Assembly (NCBI RefSeq): GCF_022829585.1
Contig: NZ_JAKSYC010000119.1
Coordinates: forward strand, 1-57,278
Source: Methylobacterium sp. J-026
GTDB taxonomy: Bacteria > Pseudomonadota > Alphaproteobacteria > Rhizobiales > Beijerinckiaceae
Length of the DNA stretch: 57,278 nt
Reading direction: 5' to 3'
Under the pieces are notes generated by a model that saw nothing but the letters and a program-made list of their open reading frames with translations, searched no databases and was not told the DNA's origin. A program made the position numbers and the translations under genes. Shown here in pieces: positions 39,559 to 48,160 of the stretch (positions are counted from its first letter, which is position 1; every line of letters begins with the position of its first letter).

Positions 39559-40260
39559 GTGAGCCAAGGCAAGGTGCTCCGCGAGCCGGCGATCGCGCTG
39601 TCCGACATCGATCTCAGCCTGGGCCGGGGCGCTGCCCGGGTCCATGTCCTGCGCGGCATCTCGCTGACCGTCGGCCGCGGCGAGGCGGTGGGTCTCGTCG
39701 GCCCGTCCGGCTCGGGCAAATCGACGCTGCTGATGGTGATGGCCGGCCTCGAGCGGCCGGATTCCGGCGGCGTGATCATCGAGGAGACCGACCTCGTCCG
39801 CCTCGACGAGGACGGGCTCGCCCGCTTCCGGGGCCGGCGCATCGGCATCGTGTTCCAGGCCTTCCACCTCGTGCCGACCATGACGGCCCTGGAGAACGTG
39901 GCGCTGCCGCTCGAACTCGCCGACCGGCCCGGCGCCCTGGACCGGGCCCGCGCCGAGCTGGAGGCGGTCGGCCTCGGGCACCGGCTGCACCATTACCCGG
40001 CGCAGCTCTCCGGCGGCGAGCAGCAGCGCGTGGCCATCGCCCGGGCGATCGCCCCCGATCCGGCGATCCTGGTGGCCGACGAGCCCACGGGCAACCTCGA
40101 CGAATCCACCGGCCGCCAGATCGTCGATCTCCTGTTCCGGCTGAAGCGTGACCGTGGCGCGACGCTGGTTCTGGTCACCCACGACAATGGCCTCGCCCGC
40201 CTGTGCGACCGCACCGTGCGCCTGCGCTCGGGGCGGATCGAGGAGGCGGTGGCGGCGTGA
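39559..40260 (+). CDS. ABC transporter ATP-binding protein (YbbA/LolD type)
   Basis: The 233-residue protein has Walker A GPSGSGKSTLL at about residues 50-60, the Q-loop IGIVFQAFHLVPTMTALEN, the ABC signature QLSGGEQQRVAIARA, Walker B AILVADEPTGNLDE and the H-loop VTHD. This is the LolD/MacB subclass that energises FtsX-type permeases. GTG 39559 was chosen because the domain begins right after it. It pairs with the 858-residue permease at 40711, separated by 450 bases of repeats, and lies divergent from tesA, as in E. coli ybbA-ybbP-tesA. Those proteins are linked to handling of lipids in the envelope; no substrate has been proven. Confidence 0.93.
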   Translation: MSQGKVLREPAIALSDIDLSLGRGAARVHVLRGISLTVGRGEAVGLVGPSGSGKSTLLMVMAGLERPDSGGVIIEETDLVRLDEDGLARFRGRRIGIVFQAFHLVPTMTALENVALPLELADRPGALDRARAELEAVGLGHRLHHYPAQLSGGEQQRVAIARAIAPDPAILVADEPTGNLDESTGRQIVDLLFRLKRDRGATLVLVTHDNGLARLCDRTVRLRSGRIEEAVAA

Positions 40261-40370
40261 TGGCGGCATTCGAGCGCGACGGTCTGTGCGCATTCCCTCC
40301 CCCCTCTGCACGCAACGATATTCAGATCTCTGGATTCGGCACTGACGCTGGCGGCGGAGCGCGACGCGCC

Positions 40371-40508
40371 CCCTCTCCCGTGCGGGAGAGGGTTGGGGTG
40401 AGGGACGAGAAATTTCAGGATCAATCACGGGATCGATGCGCCGACGGGTCGCGCGACGTTCTGAGAGTTCTCGTCCCTCACCCTGTCCCTCTCCCGCACG
40501 GGAGAGGG
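40371..40508. repeat. Large inverted repeat built on CCCTCTCCCG palindromes
   Basis: CCCTCTCCCG-TG-CGGGAGAGGG (40371-40392) and CCCTCTCCCG-CA-CGGGAGAGGG (40487-40508) are each palindromic. The adjacent GGGTGAGGGACGAGAA and TTCTCGTCCCTCACCC segments make the arms longer still. The whole forms a long hairpin with a central spacer of about 60 bases. Confidence 0.75.
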
Positions 40509-40655
40509 GACCGGCGTTTCGTTCTGCGGCTGCAGCCCCGCCCGCGGTATGTTGATCCATTCGCCTCTACGGAGGAGGGGGGTCTAGTGGGCACCCTCTG
40601 CATCAGCAAAAGTGGGGCCGAGACGAAGTCCCAGCCCCACTCCCTTCGGGGGCTT

Positions 40656-40679
40656 CCCTCCCCCGCAGAGGGGGGAGGG
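40656..40679. repeat. CCCTCCCCC-type palindromic repeat
   Basis: Another copy of the 24-base palindrome, just before the permease start, followed by GTGCGCGGCATCCCGG, which also appears in inverted form near the copy at 33543. Confidence 0.75.
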
Positions 40680-40710
40680 GGTGCGCGGCATCCCGGCTCG
40701 GTATAGCGCC

Positions 40711-43287
40711 ATGCACGGTACCCTTTCCCGTCCCCAGCCCAACAATCCCCGCCGCATCCCGCTCACCCTGCGCCTGGCCTTGCGCGAATCGCGCGGTGGC
40801 CTCAGCGGGTTTGGGGTGTTCCTCGCCTGCATCGCCCTCGGCGTCGCGGCGATCGCCGGGGTCGCCTCGATCTCGCGCTCGCTCTCGGACGGTCTCGGCC
40901 GGGAGGGCCGCCGGATCCTCGGGGGCGATCTCGCCTACAACCTCATCAACCGCGAGGCGACCGACTCGGAGCGGCAGGCCCTGGCGCGGGAGGGCCGCCT
41001 CGACGTGGTCGCCTCCCTGCGTGCCATGGCGGCGGCGAACGGCGACGCGGCCCTCGTCGAACTGAAGGCCGTCGACCCCGCCACCTATCCGGCTGCGGGC
41101 GAGCTCGTCACCGATCCACCGGGCCGGCTGGCAGAGCTGCTAGCCGAGCGGGACGGCGTGCCGGGGGCGCTCGCCGATTCGGCCCTGCTCACGCGCCTCG
41201 CCGTCAAGGTCGGCGATCGGATCGCGCTGGCCGGTCATCCGGTCACGATCCGCGGCACCATCGTGTCCGAGCCGGACAAGATCGCCGGCGGTATCGGCTT
41301 CGGGCCGCGGCTGATGATTGCGGAGCCGACACTGCGTGCCACCGGCCTCGTGCAGCCCGGCAGCCTCAACCGCTGGAGCTACCGGATTCTCCTGCCCCCC
41401 GGCGCGTCGGATGCTGACCTTGACGCCGCGCAGGGCCGGATCCGTGCGGCGACGTTGGAGGCGGGATGGGAGATCCGGTCCCGCACCAATGCCGACCCGC
41501 GCTTTTCCAAGAGCATCGAACGGTTCACCCAGTTCCTGACCCTGGTGGGGCTCACCGCGCTGATCGTTGGCGGCGTCGGCGTCGGCAACGCCGTGCACGC
41601 CTTCGTGGAGCGCAAGCGCCCCTCGATCGCGACCCTCAAGAGCGTCGGCGCCCCAGGCTCGCAGGTGGTCGCCCTCTACCTGACCCAGGTGATGCTGATC
41701 GCCGGCCTCGGCACGCTGATCGGCCTTGTCATCGGCGCGAGCCTGCCCTTCCTCCTCGACGCGCTGTTCTCCGCCGACCTGCCGCTGCCGCTCAACCCGA
41801 CCCTCGCCCCGGGGGAGCTGGCCCTCGCTGCCGCCTATGGGCTGATCACCGCCTTCGCCTTCGCGATCACACCTCTGGGCCGCGCCCACGATGTGCCGGT
41901 CTCGGGCCTGTTCCGCGATACGGTCGACCCGGCCCGGGTGCGCACGCGCTGGCGCTACCGGATCTGGCTGGGCCTGAGTCTCGCGGCCCTGGTTGGCCTG
42001 TCGGTGGCGACCGCCTTCGACCGGCGCGTGGCGCTGATCTTCATCGCGGCCGCCGCCATCGCCTTCGGCCTGCTGCACGTCGTGGCGCTCGGCCTGATGG
42101 CGGCGGCCCGCCGCCTGCCGCATCCGCGCTGGCCCGCGCCCCGGATGGCGCTCGCCAACCTCCACCGCCCCGGGGCGCTGACGCCCGCCATCGTCCTGTC
42201 GCTCGGGCTCGGGGTGACGCTGCTCGTCACTCTCAGCCTGATCGACGCCAATGTCCGCCGCACGATCAGCGCGACCCTGCCGGCCCGGGCGCCGAACCTG
42301 TTCTTCCTCGACATCCCGTCCCGCGACGCCGGCGCGTTCCGGGAGTTCCTGGCCCGCGCGGCGCCGAACGGGAAGATCGAGGATGTGCCGATGATGCGCG
42401 GCCGCATCGTCGCCCTGAACGGCGTGCCGGCGAGCAAGATCCGCCCGCCGGAGGACGCCGCCTGGGTGCTCGACGGTGACCGGGGCATCACCTACGCCGA
42501 CACGGTGCCGGAGGGTTCGAGCCTCACCGACGGCGCGTGGTGGAGCGCCGAGCAGGGCACCAAGCCGCTCGTCTCCTTCGAGACCGACCTCGCCCGCCAG
42601 CTCGGCCTCAAGCTCGGCGACACGGTGACCGTCAACGTCCTCGGCCGCGACCTCACCGCGACGATATTCAACCTGCGCCGGGTGGAGTGGCGCAACCTCG
42701 GCATCAACTTCGTGATGGTGTTCTCGCCCGGCACCTTCCGTGGGGCGCCGCACTCGGACCTCGCCACGCTCACGCTGCCCGGGGGCGTCGATGCGGGGGC
42801 CGAGAGCCACATCCTGCGCGATGTCGCCAAAACCTTCCCGTCGGTGAGCGCCGTGCGGGTGAAGGACGCCCTCGACGCGATCGGCGACCTCGTCGGCCGG
42901 CTGGTCCTGGCGATCCGCGGGGCGAGCGCCGTCGCGGTCCTGGCGAGCCTGTTCGTGCTGGCCGGCGCCATCGCGGCCGGGCACCGGGCGCGGCTCTACG
43001 ACGCCGTCGTGCTCAAGGTGCTGGGGGCGAGCCGCTCCCGCCTGCTCTCGGCCTACGCGATCGAGTACGCGGCCCTGGGATTCGCCACGGCCCTGTTCGG
43101 CCTCGCCGCCGGGACGCTCGCCGGCTGGGTGATCGTCGCCAAGGTGATGCACCTCGATTTCCGGCTGGACCTCTCCGGGGCGCTGGTGGCGGCGCTCGCC
43201 GCGGTGGCGCTCGCGATCCTGCTCGGGCTCCTCGGCACGTGGCGGATCCTGGGGCAGAAGCCGGCGCCGTATCTGCGGCAGATCTGA
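40711..43287 (+). CDS. FtsX-type ABC transporter permease (YbbP-like)
   Basis: This 858-residue inner-membrane protein has a helix at the N-terminus (GFGVFLACIALGVAAIAGVASI) followed by a periplasmic domain of about 200 residues. A first FtsX block (FTQFLTLVGLTALIVGGVGVGNAV, with the VERKRPSIATLKSVGAPG coupling helix) and two further helices follow. A second periplasmic region comes next, and a second FtsX block closes the chain (ASLFVLAGAIAAGHRARLYDAVVLKVLGASRSRL). That order of two FtsX repeats is the YbbP architecture. The start ATG 40711 is close to the palindrome at 40656. It works with the ATPase at 39559. Confidence 0.93.
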   Translation: MHGTLSRPQPNNPRRIPLTLRLALRESRGGLSGFGVFLACIALGVAAIAGVASISRSLSDGLGREGRRILGGDLAYNLINREATDSERQALAREGRLDVVASLRAMAAANGDAALVELKAVDPATYPAAGELVTDPPGRLAELLAERDGVPGALADSALLTRLAVKVGDRIALAGHPVTIRGTIVSEPDKIAGGIGFGPRLMIAEPTLRATGLVQPGSLNRWSYRILLPPGASDADLDAAQGRIRAATLEAGWEIRSRTNADPRFSKSIERFTQFLTLVGLTALIVGGVGVGNAVHAFVERKRPSIATLKSVGAPGSQVVALYLTQVMLIAGLGTLIGLVIGASLPFLLDALFSADLPLPLNPTLAPGELALAAAYGLITAFAFAITPLGRAHDVPVSGLFRDTVDPARVRTRWRYRIWLGLSLAALVGLSVATAFDRRVALIFIAAAAIAFGLLHVVALGLMAAARRLPHPRWPAPRMALANLHRPGALTPAIVLSLGLGVTLLVTLSLIDANVRRTISATLPARAPNLFFLDIPSRDAGAFREFLARAAPNGKIEDVPMMRGRIVALNGVPASKIRPPEDAAWVLDGDRGITYADTVPEGSSLTDGAWWSAEQGTKPLVSFETDLARQLGLKLGDTVTVNVLGRDLTATIFNLRRVEWRNLGINFVMVFSPGTFRGAPHSDLATLTLPGGVDAGAESHILRDVAKTFPSVSAVRVKDALDAIGDLVGRLVLAIRGASAVAVLASLFVLAGAIAAGHRARLYDAVVLKVLGASRSRLLSAYAIEYAALGFATALFGLAAGTLAGWVIVAKVMHLDFRLDLSGALVAALAAVALAILLGLLGTWRILGQKPAPYLRQI

Positions 43288-43330
43288 GTGCCCGATCGAC
43301 GGACGTGCGCGGTCGTGCGCATCGCGTCAT

Positions 43331-43440
43331 GGTTTCGAAGGGTCGAGACCTTTCGCGGGTCCAGGGCAGAGCCCTGGAGAACGCCTCAGGGCTCCGCCCT
43401 GAGAACCCGCCTAAGGGCTGAAGCCCTTTGGAAACCCGGG
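43331..43440. repeat. Modular palindromic intergenic repeat, copy 2 (inverted)
   Basis: The modules TTTCGAAGGG.../...CCTTTCGCGGGT, CCAGGGC/GCCCTGG, CTCAGGGC/GCCCTGAG and AAGGGCTGAAGCCCTT follow one another. They match, in reverse orientation, the element at 2499-2603. It is 44 bases after the permease stop. Confidence 0.8.
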
Positions 43441-43826
43441 ATTCCGGGGCGAACAGGCCGCGTGCCGCGCTTGCGCACGGTGGTCGTGCCGCGCGAGAAT
43501 CACCGCGGGCAACCAGAGATGGCCGTGTTCGCGCGTGGCATAAGGAAGCCGTTAAGACTTGGCGCGAAGCCTTCCTCATCACGGGGGCGCGGCAACCCGC
43601 AGTCGAACGCGCGGCCACGGGGCCGGAAAGCATTTTAATCCCGGGCCAGATGGACAAAAATACATGGTTCGGACACGGAAAACCGGTCCGGCAACCGTGG
43701 CCGGGCACTTGTGCCGGCGACGCGGCCGCAACATATTCCTGTCCGAGGCGCCAGTCCGGCGCCAGAGGTCCTGCGTGGGCCTCGCCCGAAACACCACGCT
43801 GAGAGAGCCTCCGCAAGGAAACTCCC
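43441..43826. other. Upstream region of the Bax-inhibitor-1 gene
   Basis: Nothing but non-coding-looking frames; the promoter of the membrane protein should lie here. An AAGGAAA ribosome binding site precedes ATG 43827. Confidence 0.4.
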
Positions 43827-44600
43827 ATGGCATTCGAGAATAGCCCCTTCCGGTACGGCGCCCAACAGCGGCCGGCCGGCTATGCCGGTACCCAGGTCGA
43901 GGTCGACCAGGGCCTGCGTGCCTTCATGCTCGGCGTCTACAACAACATGGTCGTGGGCCTCGGGATCTCCGGTCTCGTCGCCCTCGGCCTGAACATGGCT
44001 TCGGTCGCTGCCTATCAGGGCACGCGCCCGATCCTGACCCCGTTCGGCCAGACCCTCTACCAGAGCCCGCTCAAGTGGGTCCTGATGCTCGCCCCCCTGG
44101 CCTTCATCTTCGTCTTCTCGATGAAGATGGACCGGATGTCGGCCTCCTCGGCCCGGACGATGTTCTGGGGTTTCGCGGCGGTGATGGGCGCTTCGATGTC
44201 CTCGCTGCTCCTGGTCTTCACCGGGGGAAGCGTCGTTCAGGTGTTCTTCATCACGGCGGCGGCCTTCGGCTCGCTCAGCCTCTGGGGCTACACCACCAAG
44301 CGCAGCCTCTCGGGGATGGGCTCGTTCCTGATGATGGGCCTGATTGGCATCATCCTGGCGTCGCTGGTGAACATCTTCTTCGCGTCCTCGGCCCTCCAGT
44401 TCGCCGTCTCGGTGCTGGGCGTGCTGATCTTCGCGGGGCTGACCGCCTACGACACGCAGAAGCTCAAGGAGATGTATCTCTACGGCGGCTTCGACGGTGA
44501 GATGGCGGCCAAGATGTCGGTCAACGGCGCCCTGACCCTCTATCTCGATTTCATCAACATGTTCCAGTTCCTGCTGAGCCTGATCGGCGACCGTCGCTAA
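43827..44600 (+). CDS. Bax inhibitor-1/YccA family membrane protein
   Basis: The 257-residue inner-membrane protein has seven hydrophobic helices, beginning AFMLGVYNNMVVGLGISGLVALGLNMAS. The family signature near the C-terminus is present (FAGLTAYDTQKLKEMYL) with the YxTQ acidic segment that acts as a calcium-leak pH sensor in BsYetJ. Members modulate membrane stress responses and protease FtsH activity in bacteria. It is the only gene in its unit and is closed by a strong terminator. Confidence 0.93.
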   Translation: MAFENSPFRYGAQQRPAGYAGTQVEVDQGLRAFMLGVYNNMVVGLGISGLVALGLNMASVAAYQGTRPILTPFGQTLYQSPLKWVLMLAPLAFIFVFSMKMDRMSASSARTMFWGFAAVMGASMSSLLLVFTGGSVVQVFFITAAAFGSLSLWGYTTKRSLSGMGSFLMMGLIGIILASLVNIFFASSALQFAVSVLGVLIFAGLTAYDTQKLKEMYLYGGFDGEMAAKMSVNGALTLYLDFINMFQFLLSLIGDRR

Positions 44601-44625
44601 GCCTCACCAGAACCGCGGATGGAGG

Positions 44626-44659
44626 AAACCCCGGCGGGAAACCGCCGGGGTTTCTTTTT
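44626..44659 (+). terminator. Rho-independent terminator
   Basis: A perfect 12-bp stem AAACCCCGGCGG/CCGCCGGGGTTT with a GAAA loop is followed by CTTTTT. It lies 25 bases after the Bax-inhibitor stop and is the clearest terminator in the window. Confidence 0.92.
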
Positions 44660-44696
44660 GCGCGCCCGGATGGCGGGATCCCGCTATCTCTCCGTC

Positions 44697-45593
44697 ATGC
44701 GCGAAAAACTCTCCGGCCTCTCGGCCTTCCCGATCACCCCGAGCGACGCTGCCGGCCACGTCGACGCCGTGGGCCTGCGCCGGCTGCTGGAGCCCCTGGC
44801 GGCGGCCGGCGTCGGTTCGATCGGCCTGCTGGGCAGCACCGGGACATACGCCTATCTGACCCGCGCGGAGCGTCGCCGGGCGGTGACCATCGCCGCCGAG
44901 GCCGTGGGCGATCGCGTGCCGCTCCTGGTCGGGATCGGCGCGCTGCGCACCGACGAGGCGATCCAACTGGCGCAGGATGCGCGCGCGGCCGGCGCAGCGG
45001 CAGGTCTGCTCGCCCCCGTCTCCTACACGCCCCTGACGGACGACGAGGTTTTCGCGCATTTCGCGGCCGTGGCGGGGGAGGGCGGCCTGCCCCTCGTCAT
45101 CTACGACAATCCGGCCACCACGCATTTCCGTTTCTCACCGGACCTGATCGGCCGGATCGCGCGCCTGTCCGGAGTGGTGGCCGCCAAGTGCCCGGCACCC
45201 GAGCCGGCCGCCGCTGCGACCGGCCTCACGGCCCTGCGCAGCGCGGTCCCGGCGGGTTTTCCCATCGGATTCAGCGGCGACTGGAACGTGACCGAGTCGC
45301 TGATCGCCGGCGGCACCGCGTGGTTCAGCGTGGCGGGCGGCCTGTTCCCCCGGACCTGCCTGGCGATCGTCCGGGCTGTCGAGGCGGGCGACGCGGCGCG
45401 GGCCCGCGCCCTGAACGCGGAGCTCGAACCGCTCTGGGCGCTGTTCCGGGCGCATACCAGCCTGCGCGTCGTCTACGTCCTGGCCGATCTCCTCGGCCTC
45501 TGCCGCGCCGAGCCGCCGCGCCCGATCCGGCCGCTGCCGCCGGAGGTCCGGGCCGAGATCGCCGCGACCCTCCGCCGGATGAGCCTGGCCTGA
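44697..45593 (+). CDS. DapA-family aldolase (dihydrodipicolinate synthase-like)
   Basis: The 298 residues form a TIM barrel of the DapA/NAL superfamily. The Schiff-base lysine is in VVAAKCPAP and the catalytic tyrosine in VIYDNPATT. FPITPSDAAGHVDAVGLRRLLEPL and the GSTGTYAYLTRAER segment match the family. That segment differs from the GTTGE motif of true DapA, where the threonine pair belongs to the catalytic triad; one threonine is replaced by serine and the glutamate is absent. It is therefore more likely an aldolase or hydratase for another keto-acid than the lysine-pathway enzyme. The start ATG 44697 is 38 bases after the terminator. Confidence 0.87.
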   Translation: MREKLSGLSAFPITPSDAAGHVDAVGLRRLLEPLAAAGVGSIGLLGSTGTYAYLTRAERRRAVTIAAEAVGDRVPLLVGIGALRTDEAIQLAQDARAAGAAAGLLAPVSYTPLTDDEVFAHFAAVAGEGGLPLVIYDNPATTHFRFSPDLIGRIARLSGVVAAKCPAPEPAAAATGLTALRSAVPAGFPIGFSGDWNVTESLIAGGTAWFSVAGGLFPRTCLAIVRAVEAGDAARARALNAELEPLWALFRAHTSLRVVYVLADLLGLCRAEPPRPIRPLPPEVRAEIAATLRRMSLA

Positions 45594-45603
45594 CGCAATT
45601 CGG

Positions 45604-45978
45604 TCAGACCGCCCGGGACGCCGGCTCCAGAACGGCGATCACCCGGGCGAGTTCGGTCCCACGCTTCAGGATCTGGCCGCTCGCCGCGATCACCGCGTAG
45701 GCGCCCTGACGGCGGGTGAGCCGCGGGTCCTTCTCGATCCGGTAGAGCGGCATCTCGGAAGCGCGGCGGTAGATCGAGAACACTGCCTTGTCGGGGCGGA
45801 AGTCGAGGGCATAGTCGCGCCACTCGCCGGCCGCGACCTGCCTGCCGTACAGGTTGAAGATCACGCGCAGCTCGTCCCGGTTGAAGGCGATCTGCAGAGG
45901 GGCCGCGCGGGCTGGAAAGGGGATGACGTGTCCCGCCGCCTCGTCGGGCCTCGGCCCGGCGCCCGTCCTCTCGGTCAT
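45604..45978 (-). CDS. DUF2794 family protein
   Basis: The 124-residue cytosolic protein contains the DUF2794 pattern IAFNRDELRVIFNLYGRQVAAGEWRDYALDF, then SIYRRASEMPLYRIEKDPRL and GAYAVIAASGQILKRGTELARVIAVLEP. The family is conserved in alphaproteobacteria and uncharacterised. Two adjacent ATG codons exist at 45981 and 45978; GGGAG fits the second better. It is convergent with the DapA-like gene (10-base gap), and its divergent partner is bluB. Confidence 0.85.
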   Translation of the reverse strand: MTERTGAGPRPDEAAGHVIPFPARAAPLQIAFNRDELRVIFNLYGRQVAAGEWRDYALDFRPDKAVFSIYRRASEMPLYRIEKDPRLTRRQGAYAVIAASGQILKRGTELARVIAVLEPASRAV

Positions 45979-46328
45979 CATCGCTCCCGCGTCGTCGGTC
46001 CTTTGCCGAATGATGGGCCTCGCGGCAGCGGCCCGCAAGGGTGGTCCGGCAGACCCCGTGTCGCCGAAGACACACCCAAGCGACAAAAAACATGGTTCCG
46101 CCCAATTCGCGCCTTTCGCGGGCCGCGTTGCACGGGCACAACATCGATTGAACCTCGCCGAGCCCCGCCCCTCCGGCGCCCGCGACCCAGCTCCCCAGCC
46201 ATCGGTCGCCGATCGGGATCCCAGGACCCGGCACTCCGAGGTTTCGAGACCCAAGACTTCAGGCCGCCCACCCGGGCGGCCTTTTTTCGTTTCGGTTCGT
46301 TCCGGGATACGGGTATGCCACGCCCATC
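45979..46328. other. Leader region between DUF2794 and bluB
   Basis: This 350-base gap contains an intrinsic terminator on the plus strand (46262-46287) with no protein gene in front of it. I found no match to the cobalamin riboswitch core. A GTTG/CAAC hairpin at 46127-46142 and a GGTTC/GAACC pair (46094-46098 and 46150-46154) suggest structured RNA. Confidence 0.5.
46262..46287 (+). terminator. Orphan intrinsic terminator upstream of bluB
   Basis: GGCCGCCC/GGGCGGCC is a perfect 8-bp stem with an ACCC loop and six T directly after. No plus-strand protein gene ends before it. It therefore closes either a small RNA or an attenuated leader of bluB, which starts 42 bases downstream. Confidence 0.85.
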
Positions 46329-46967
46329 ATGGGGCCGCCCGCCTTCGACGACGCCTTCGTGCACGATCTCGACGCGCTGTTCGCGTGGCGCCGGGACGTG
46401 CGCCGTTTTCGCGCGGATCCGGTCGGCGCGGACCAGCTGCAGGCCTGTCTGGCGGCGGCGCACAGGGCCCCCTCCGTCGGCAACAGCCGGCCCTGGCGGT
46501 TCGTGCGGGTCTCGGATCCCGGGCGCCGCGCGGCCGTCACCGAGAGCTTCACCCGCTGCAATGCGGCGGCGGCGGCGGCCTACGATGCCGTGCGCGCGGC
46601 GGAGTACCGGGCCCTGAAGCTCGCCGGCCTGCGGGAGGCGCCGGTGCATCTCGCGGCCTTCTGCGATCTGGCGACCGAGACCGGCCTCGGCCTCGGCCGG
46701 GCCAGCATGCCGGAGACCCTGGCCTATTCGGTGGTCGGGGCGGTGCAGTGCTTCTGGCTGGCCGCCCGGGCGCGGGGGCTCGGCGTCGGCTGGGTCTCGA
46801 TCCTGGACCCCGCTTCCGTGACGGCGATCCTGGCGGTGCCGGACACGTGGCGGCTCGTCGCCTATCTGTGCGTCGGCCATCCGGTGGAGGAGCATCGCGA
46901 CCCGGAATTGGAGCGCCACGGCTGGCAAGCCGAGGACGCCCGGGGCCGCATCCTGTTCGAGCGCTGA
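46329..46967 (+). CDS. bluB: 5,6-dimethylbenzimidazole synthase
   Basis: BluB fragments reduced flavin mononucleotide to dimethylbenzimidazole, the lower ligand of cobalamin. The 212-residue nitroreductase-fold protein has the characteristic LFAWRRDVRRFRADPV, AHRAPSVGNSRPWRFV and the flavin-binding YSVVGAVQCFWLAARARGLGVGWVS. VAYLCVGHPVEE also matches. No other cobalamin gene is in the window, so it is a lone member of that pathway, and this organism would make its own cobalamin ligand. The upstream terminator may serve attenuation. Confidence 0.93.
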   Translation: MGPPAFDDAFVHDLDALFAWRRDVRRFRADPVGADQLQACLAAAHRAPSVGNSRPWRFVRVSDPGRRAAVTESFTRCNAAAAAAYDAVRAAEYRALKLAGLREAPVHLAAFCDLATETGLGLGRASMPETLAYSVVGAVQCFWLAARARGLGVGWVSILDPASVTAILAVPDTWRLVAYLCVGHPVEEHRDPELERHGWQAEDARGRILFER

Positions 46968-47162
46968 GCCGACGCACCGGCCAGACGGGAAGTCTTGCCC
47001 GTCCCGTCACCGGACGATTTACGTTGCTGCTTTACCGTGAGCGCGGGTTTCGGGGCGCAGTCCCGCATCAACCATAGCTTTTCCTGGAACGGCAAGCTCG
47101 GCCGTGACTTACTCGGCCGCAGGGATATCTGCAGGGATATTGGCTTGTCGAGGATCACGAAG

Positions 47163-47672
47163 ATGCCAGGTCGGGTCGCGGCTCTATTCGGTTTGGCCGG
47201 CGCGATGCTGGCCGGTTGTTTCGGTGCGGCGCAGGCCCGCGAGGTCGTGCCCTTTCAGAACGGGGTCGCCCCGGGCTCGATCGTGATCAGCGTCTCGCAG
47301 CGCAAGCTCTATCTGGTGACCGGCGACGGGACGGCGATCCGCTACCCCGTGGCGGTGGGCAAGCCCGGCAAGCAATGGTTCGGGACCGCGTCCATCGACG
47401 GCAAGTACGTCGCCCCAGCCTGGTCGCCCCCGGCCGAGGTGAAGCGCGACAACCCGCGCCTGCCGAGCCTGATCGCCGGCGGCTCGCCGCACAACCCGAT
47501 GGGTGCCGCCGCGATGACGCTGGCCGGCGGCGAATATGCCATCCACGGCACCAACCGCCCGAGTTCGGTGGGCACCTACGCGTCCTACGGCTGCATCCGG
47601 ATGTTCAACCAGGACGTGGTCGACCTATACGGACGCGTCGATGTGGGCGCGCAGGTCTATATGACCCGATGA
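47163..47672 (+). CDS. L,D-transpeptidase (YkuD domain)
   Basis: The 169-residue protein starts at ATG 47163 with a signal peptide ending near AAQA; a cysteine in LAGC could instead make a lipoprotein. The YkuD domain includes VISVSQRKLYLVTGDG, YPVAVGKPGKQWFGTA and the catalytic motif HGTNRPSSVGTYASYGCIRM with the nucleophilic cysteine, histidine and arginine. Such enzymes cross-link peptidoglycan stems through meso-diaminopimelate or attach proteins to the wall. At this length the enzyme lacks extra binding domains, as is usual for alphaproteobacteria. Confidence 0.92.
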   Translation: MPGRVAALFGLAGAMLAGCFGAAQAREVVPFQNGVAPGSIVISVSQRKLYLVTGDGTAIRYPVAVGKPGKQWFGTASIDGKYVAPAWSPPAEVKRDNPRLPSLIAGGSPHNPMGAAAMTLAGGEYAIHGTNRPSSVGTYASYGCIRMFNQDVVDLYGRVDVGAQVYMTR

Positions 47673-47685
47673 GGGTCGATCGCCT

Positions 47686-47994
47686 TCAGCCGGCCGGCGG
47701 TGCCGTCGCCTCGACGGCCGTGAAGGTCTCCAGGATCCGGTAGGTGTGCTCGGCGCCCGCCGGCACGCAATACGAATCGCCGGCGGCGAGCGCCACGGTC
47801 TCGCCCCCGACCACCAGCTCCGCCCGGCCGCTGACGACGTACCCTACGGTCTCGTGGGGGGAAGTGGTCATCGGCTTGTCGGCGTTGGGCTCCTCGGCCC
47901 GCCACATGCGCATGCCCAGCCGCTCGCCCCGGGCCAGGGTGATCTCGCCGTGCGGCCCCGCGGCCGCGCTCCGGGCCGATACCTTCGTCGCCAT
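47686..47994 (-). CDS. Small cupin-domain protein
   Basis: The 102-residue protein starts at ATG 47994 eight bases after AGGAG. It is a single cupin barrel: GEITLARGERLGMRMW, HETVGYVVSGRAELVVGGETVAL and the second motif AAGDSYCVPAGAEHTYRI. The histidine in PHETVGYV and the one in EHTY, with a glutamate between, are metal ligands. It may bind a metal and a small molecule; no substrate can be named. It is convergent with the L,D-transpeptidase (13-base gap). Confidence 0.88.
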   Translation of the reverse strand: MATKVSARSAAAGPHGEITLARGERLGMRMWRAEEPNADKPMTTSPHETVGYVVSGRAELVVGGETVALAAGDSYCVPAGAEHTYRILETFTAVEATAPPAG

Positions 47995-48160
47995 CGTGTC
48001 GTCTCCTGCCGGTGAGGCAGGGGAACGGGCACCGGGCAGCCCCGTTCCGAGCGTCCGCGGAACCGCACGCGCGGCCCGACGCCTCATGGCATCCCGGACC
48101 GCCGCCCCGTGTCCCGGGATCGGCGATCGGGAGCGGCCGGGAATGACCGACCGCGGAGCC

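Larger units (their letters stand above)
40261..40710. other. Repeat-filled gap between ATPase and permease
   Basis: Between two partner genes of the same transporter there is a half-copy of the CCCTCCCCC element (40295-40309), a large inverted repeat (40371-40508) and a full CCCTCCCCC palindrome (40656-40679). No gene is evident. Such an insertion inside an operon is unusual. Confidence 0.7.

Noticed and set aside
45979..46328. Cobalamin riboswitch upstream of bluB
   Set aside because: I searched for the conserved core (GCCACTG and the B12-box consensus) on the plus strand and found nothing close; only the terminator and generic hairpins remain.
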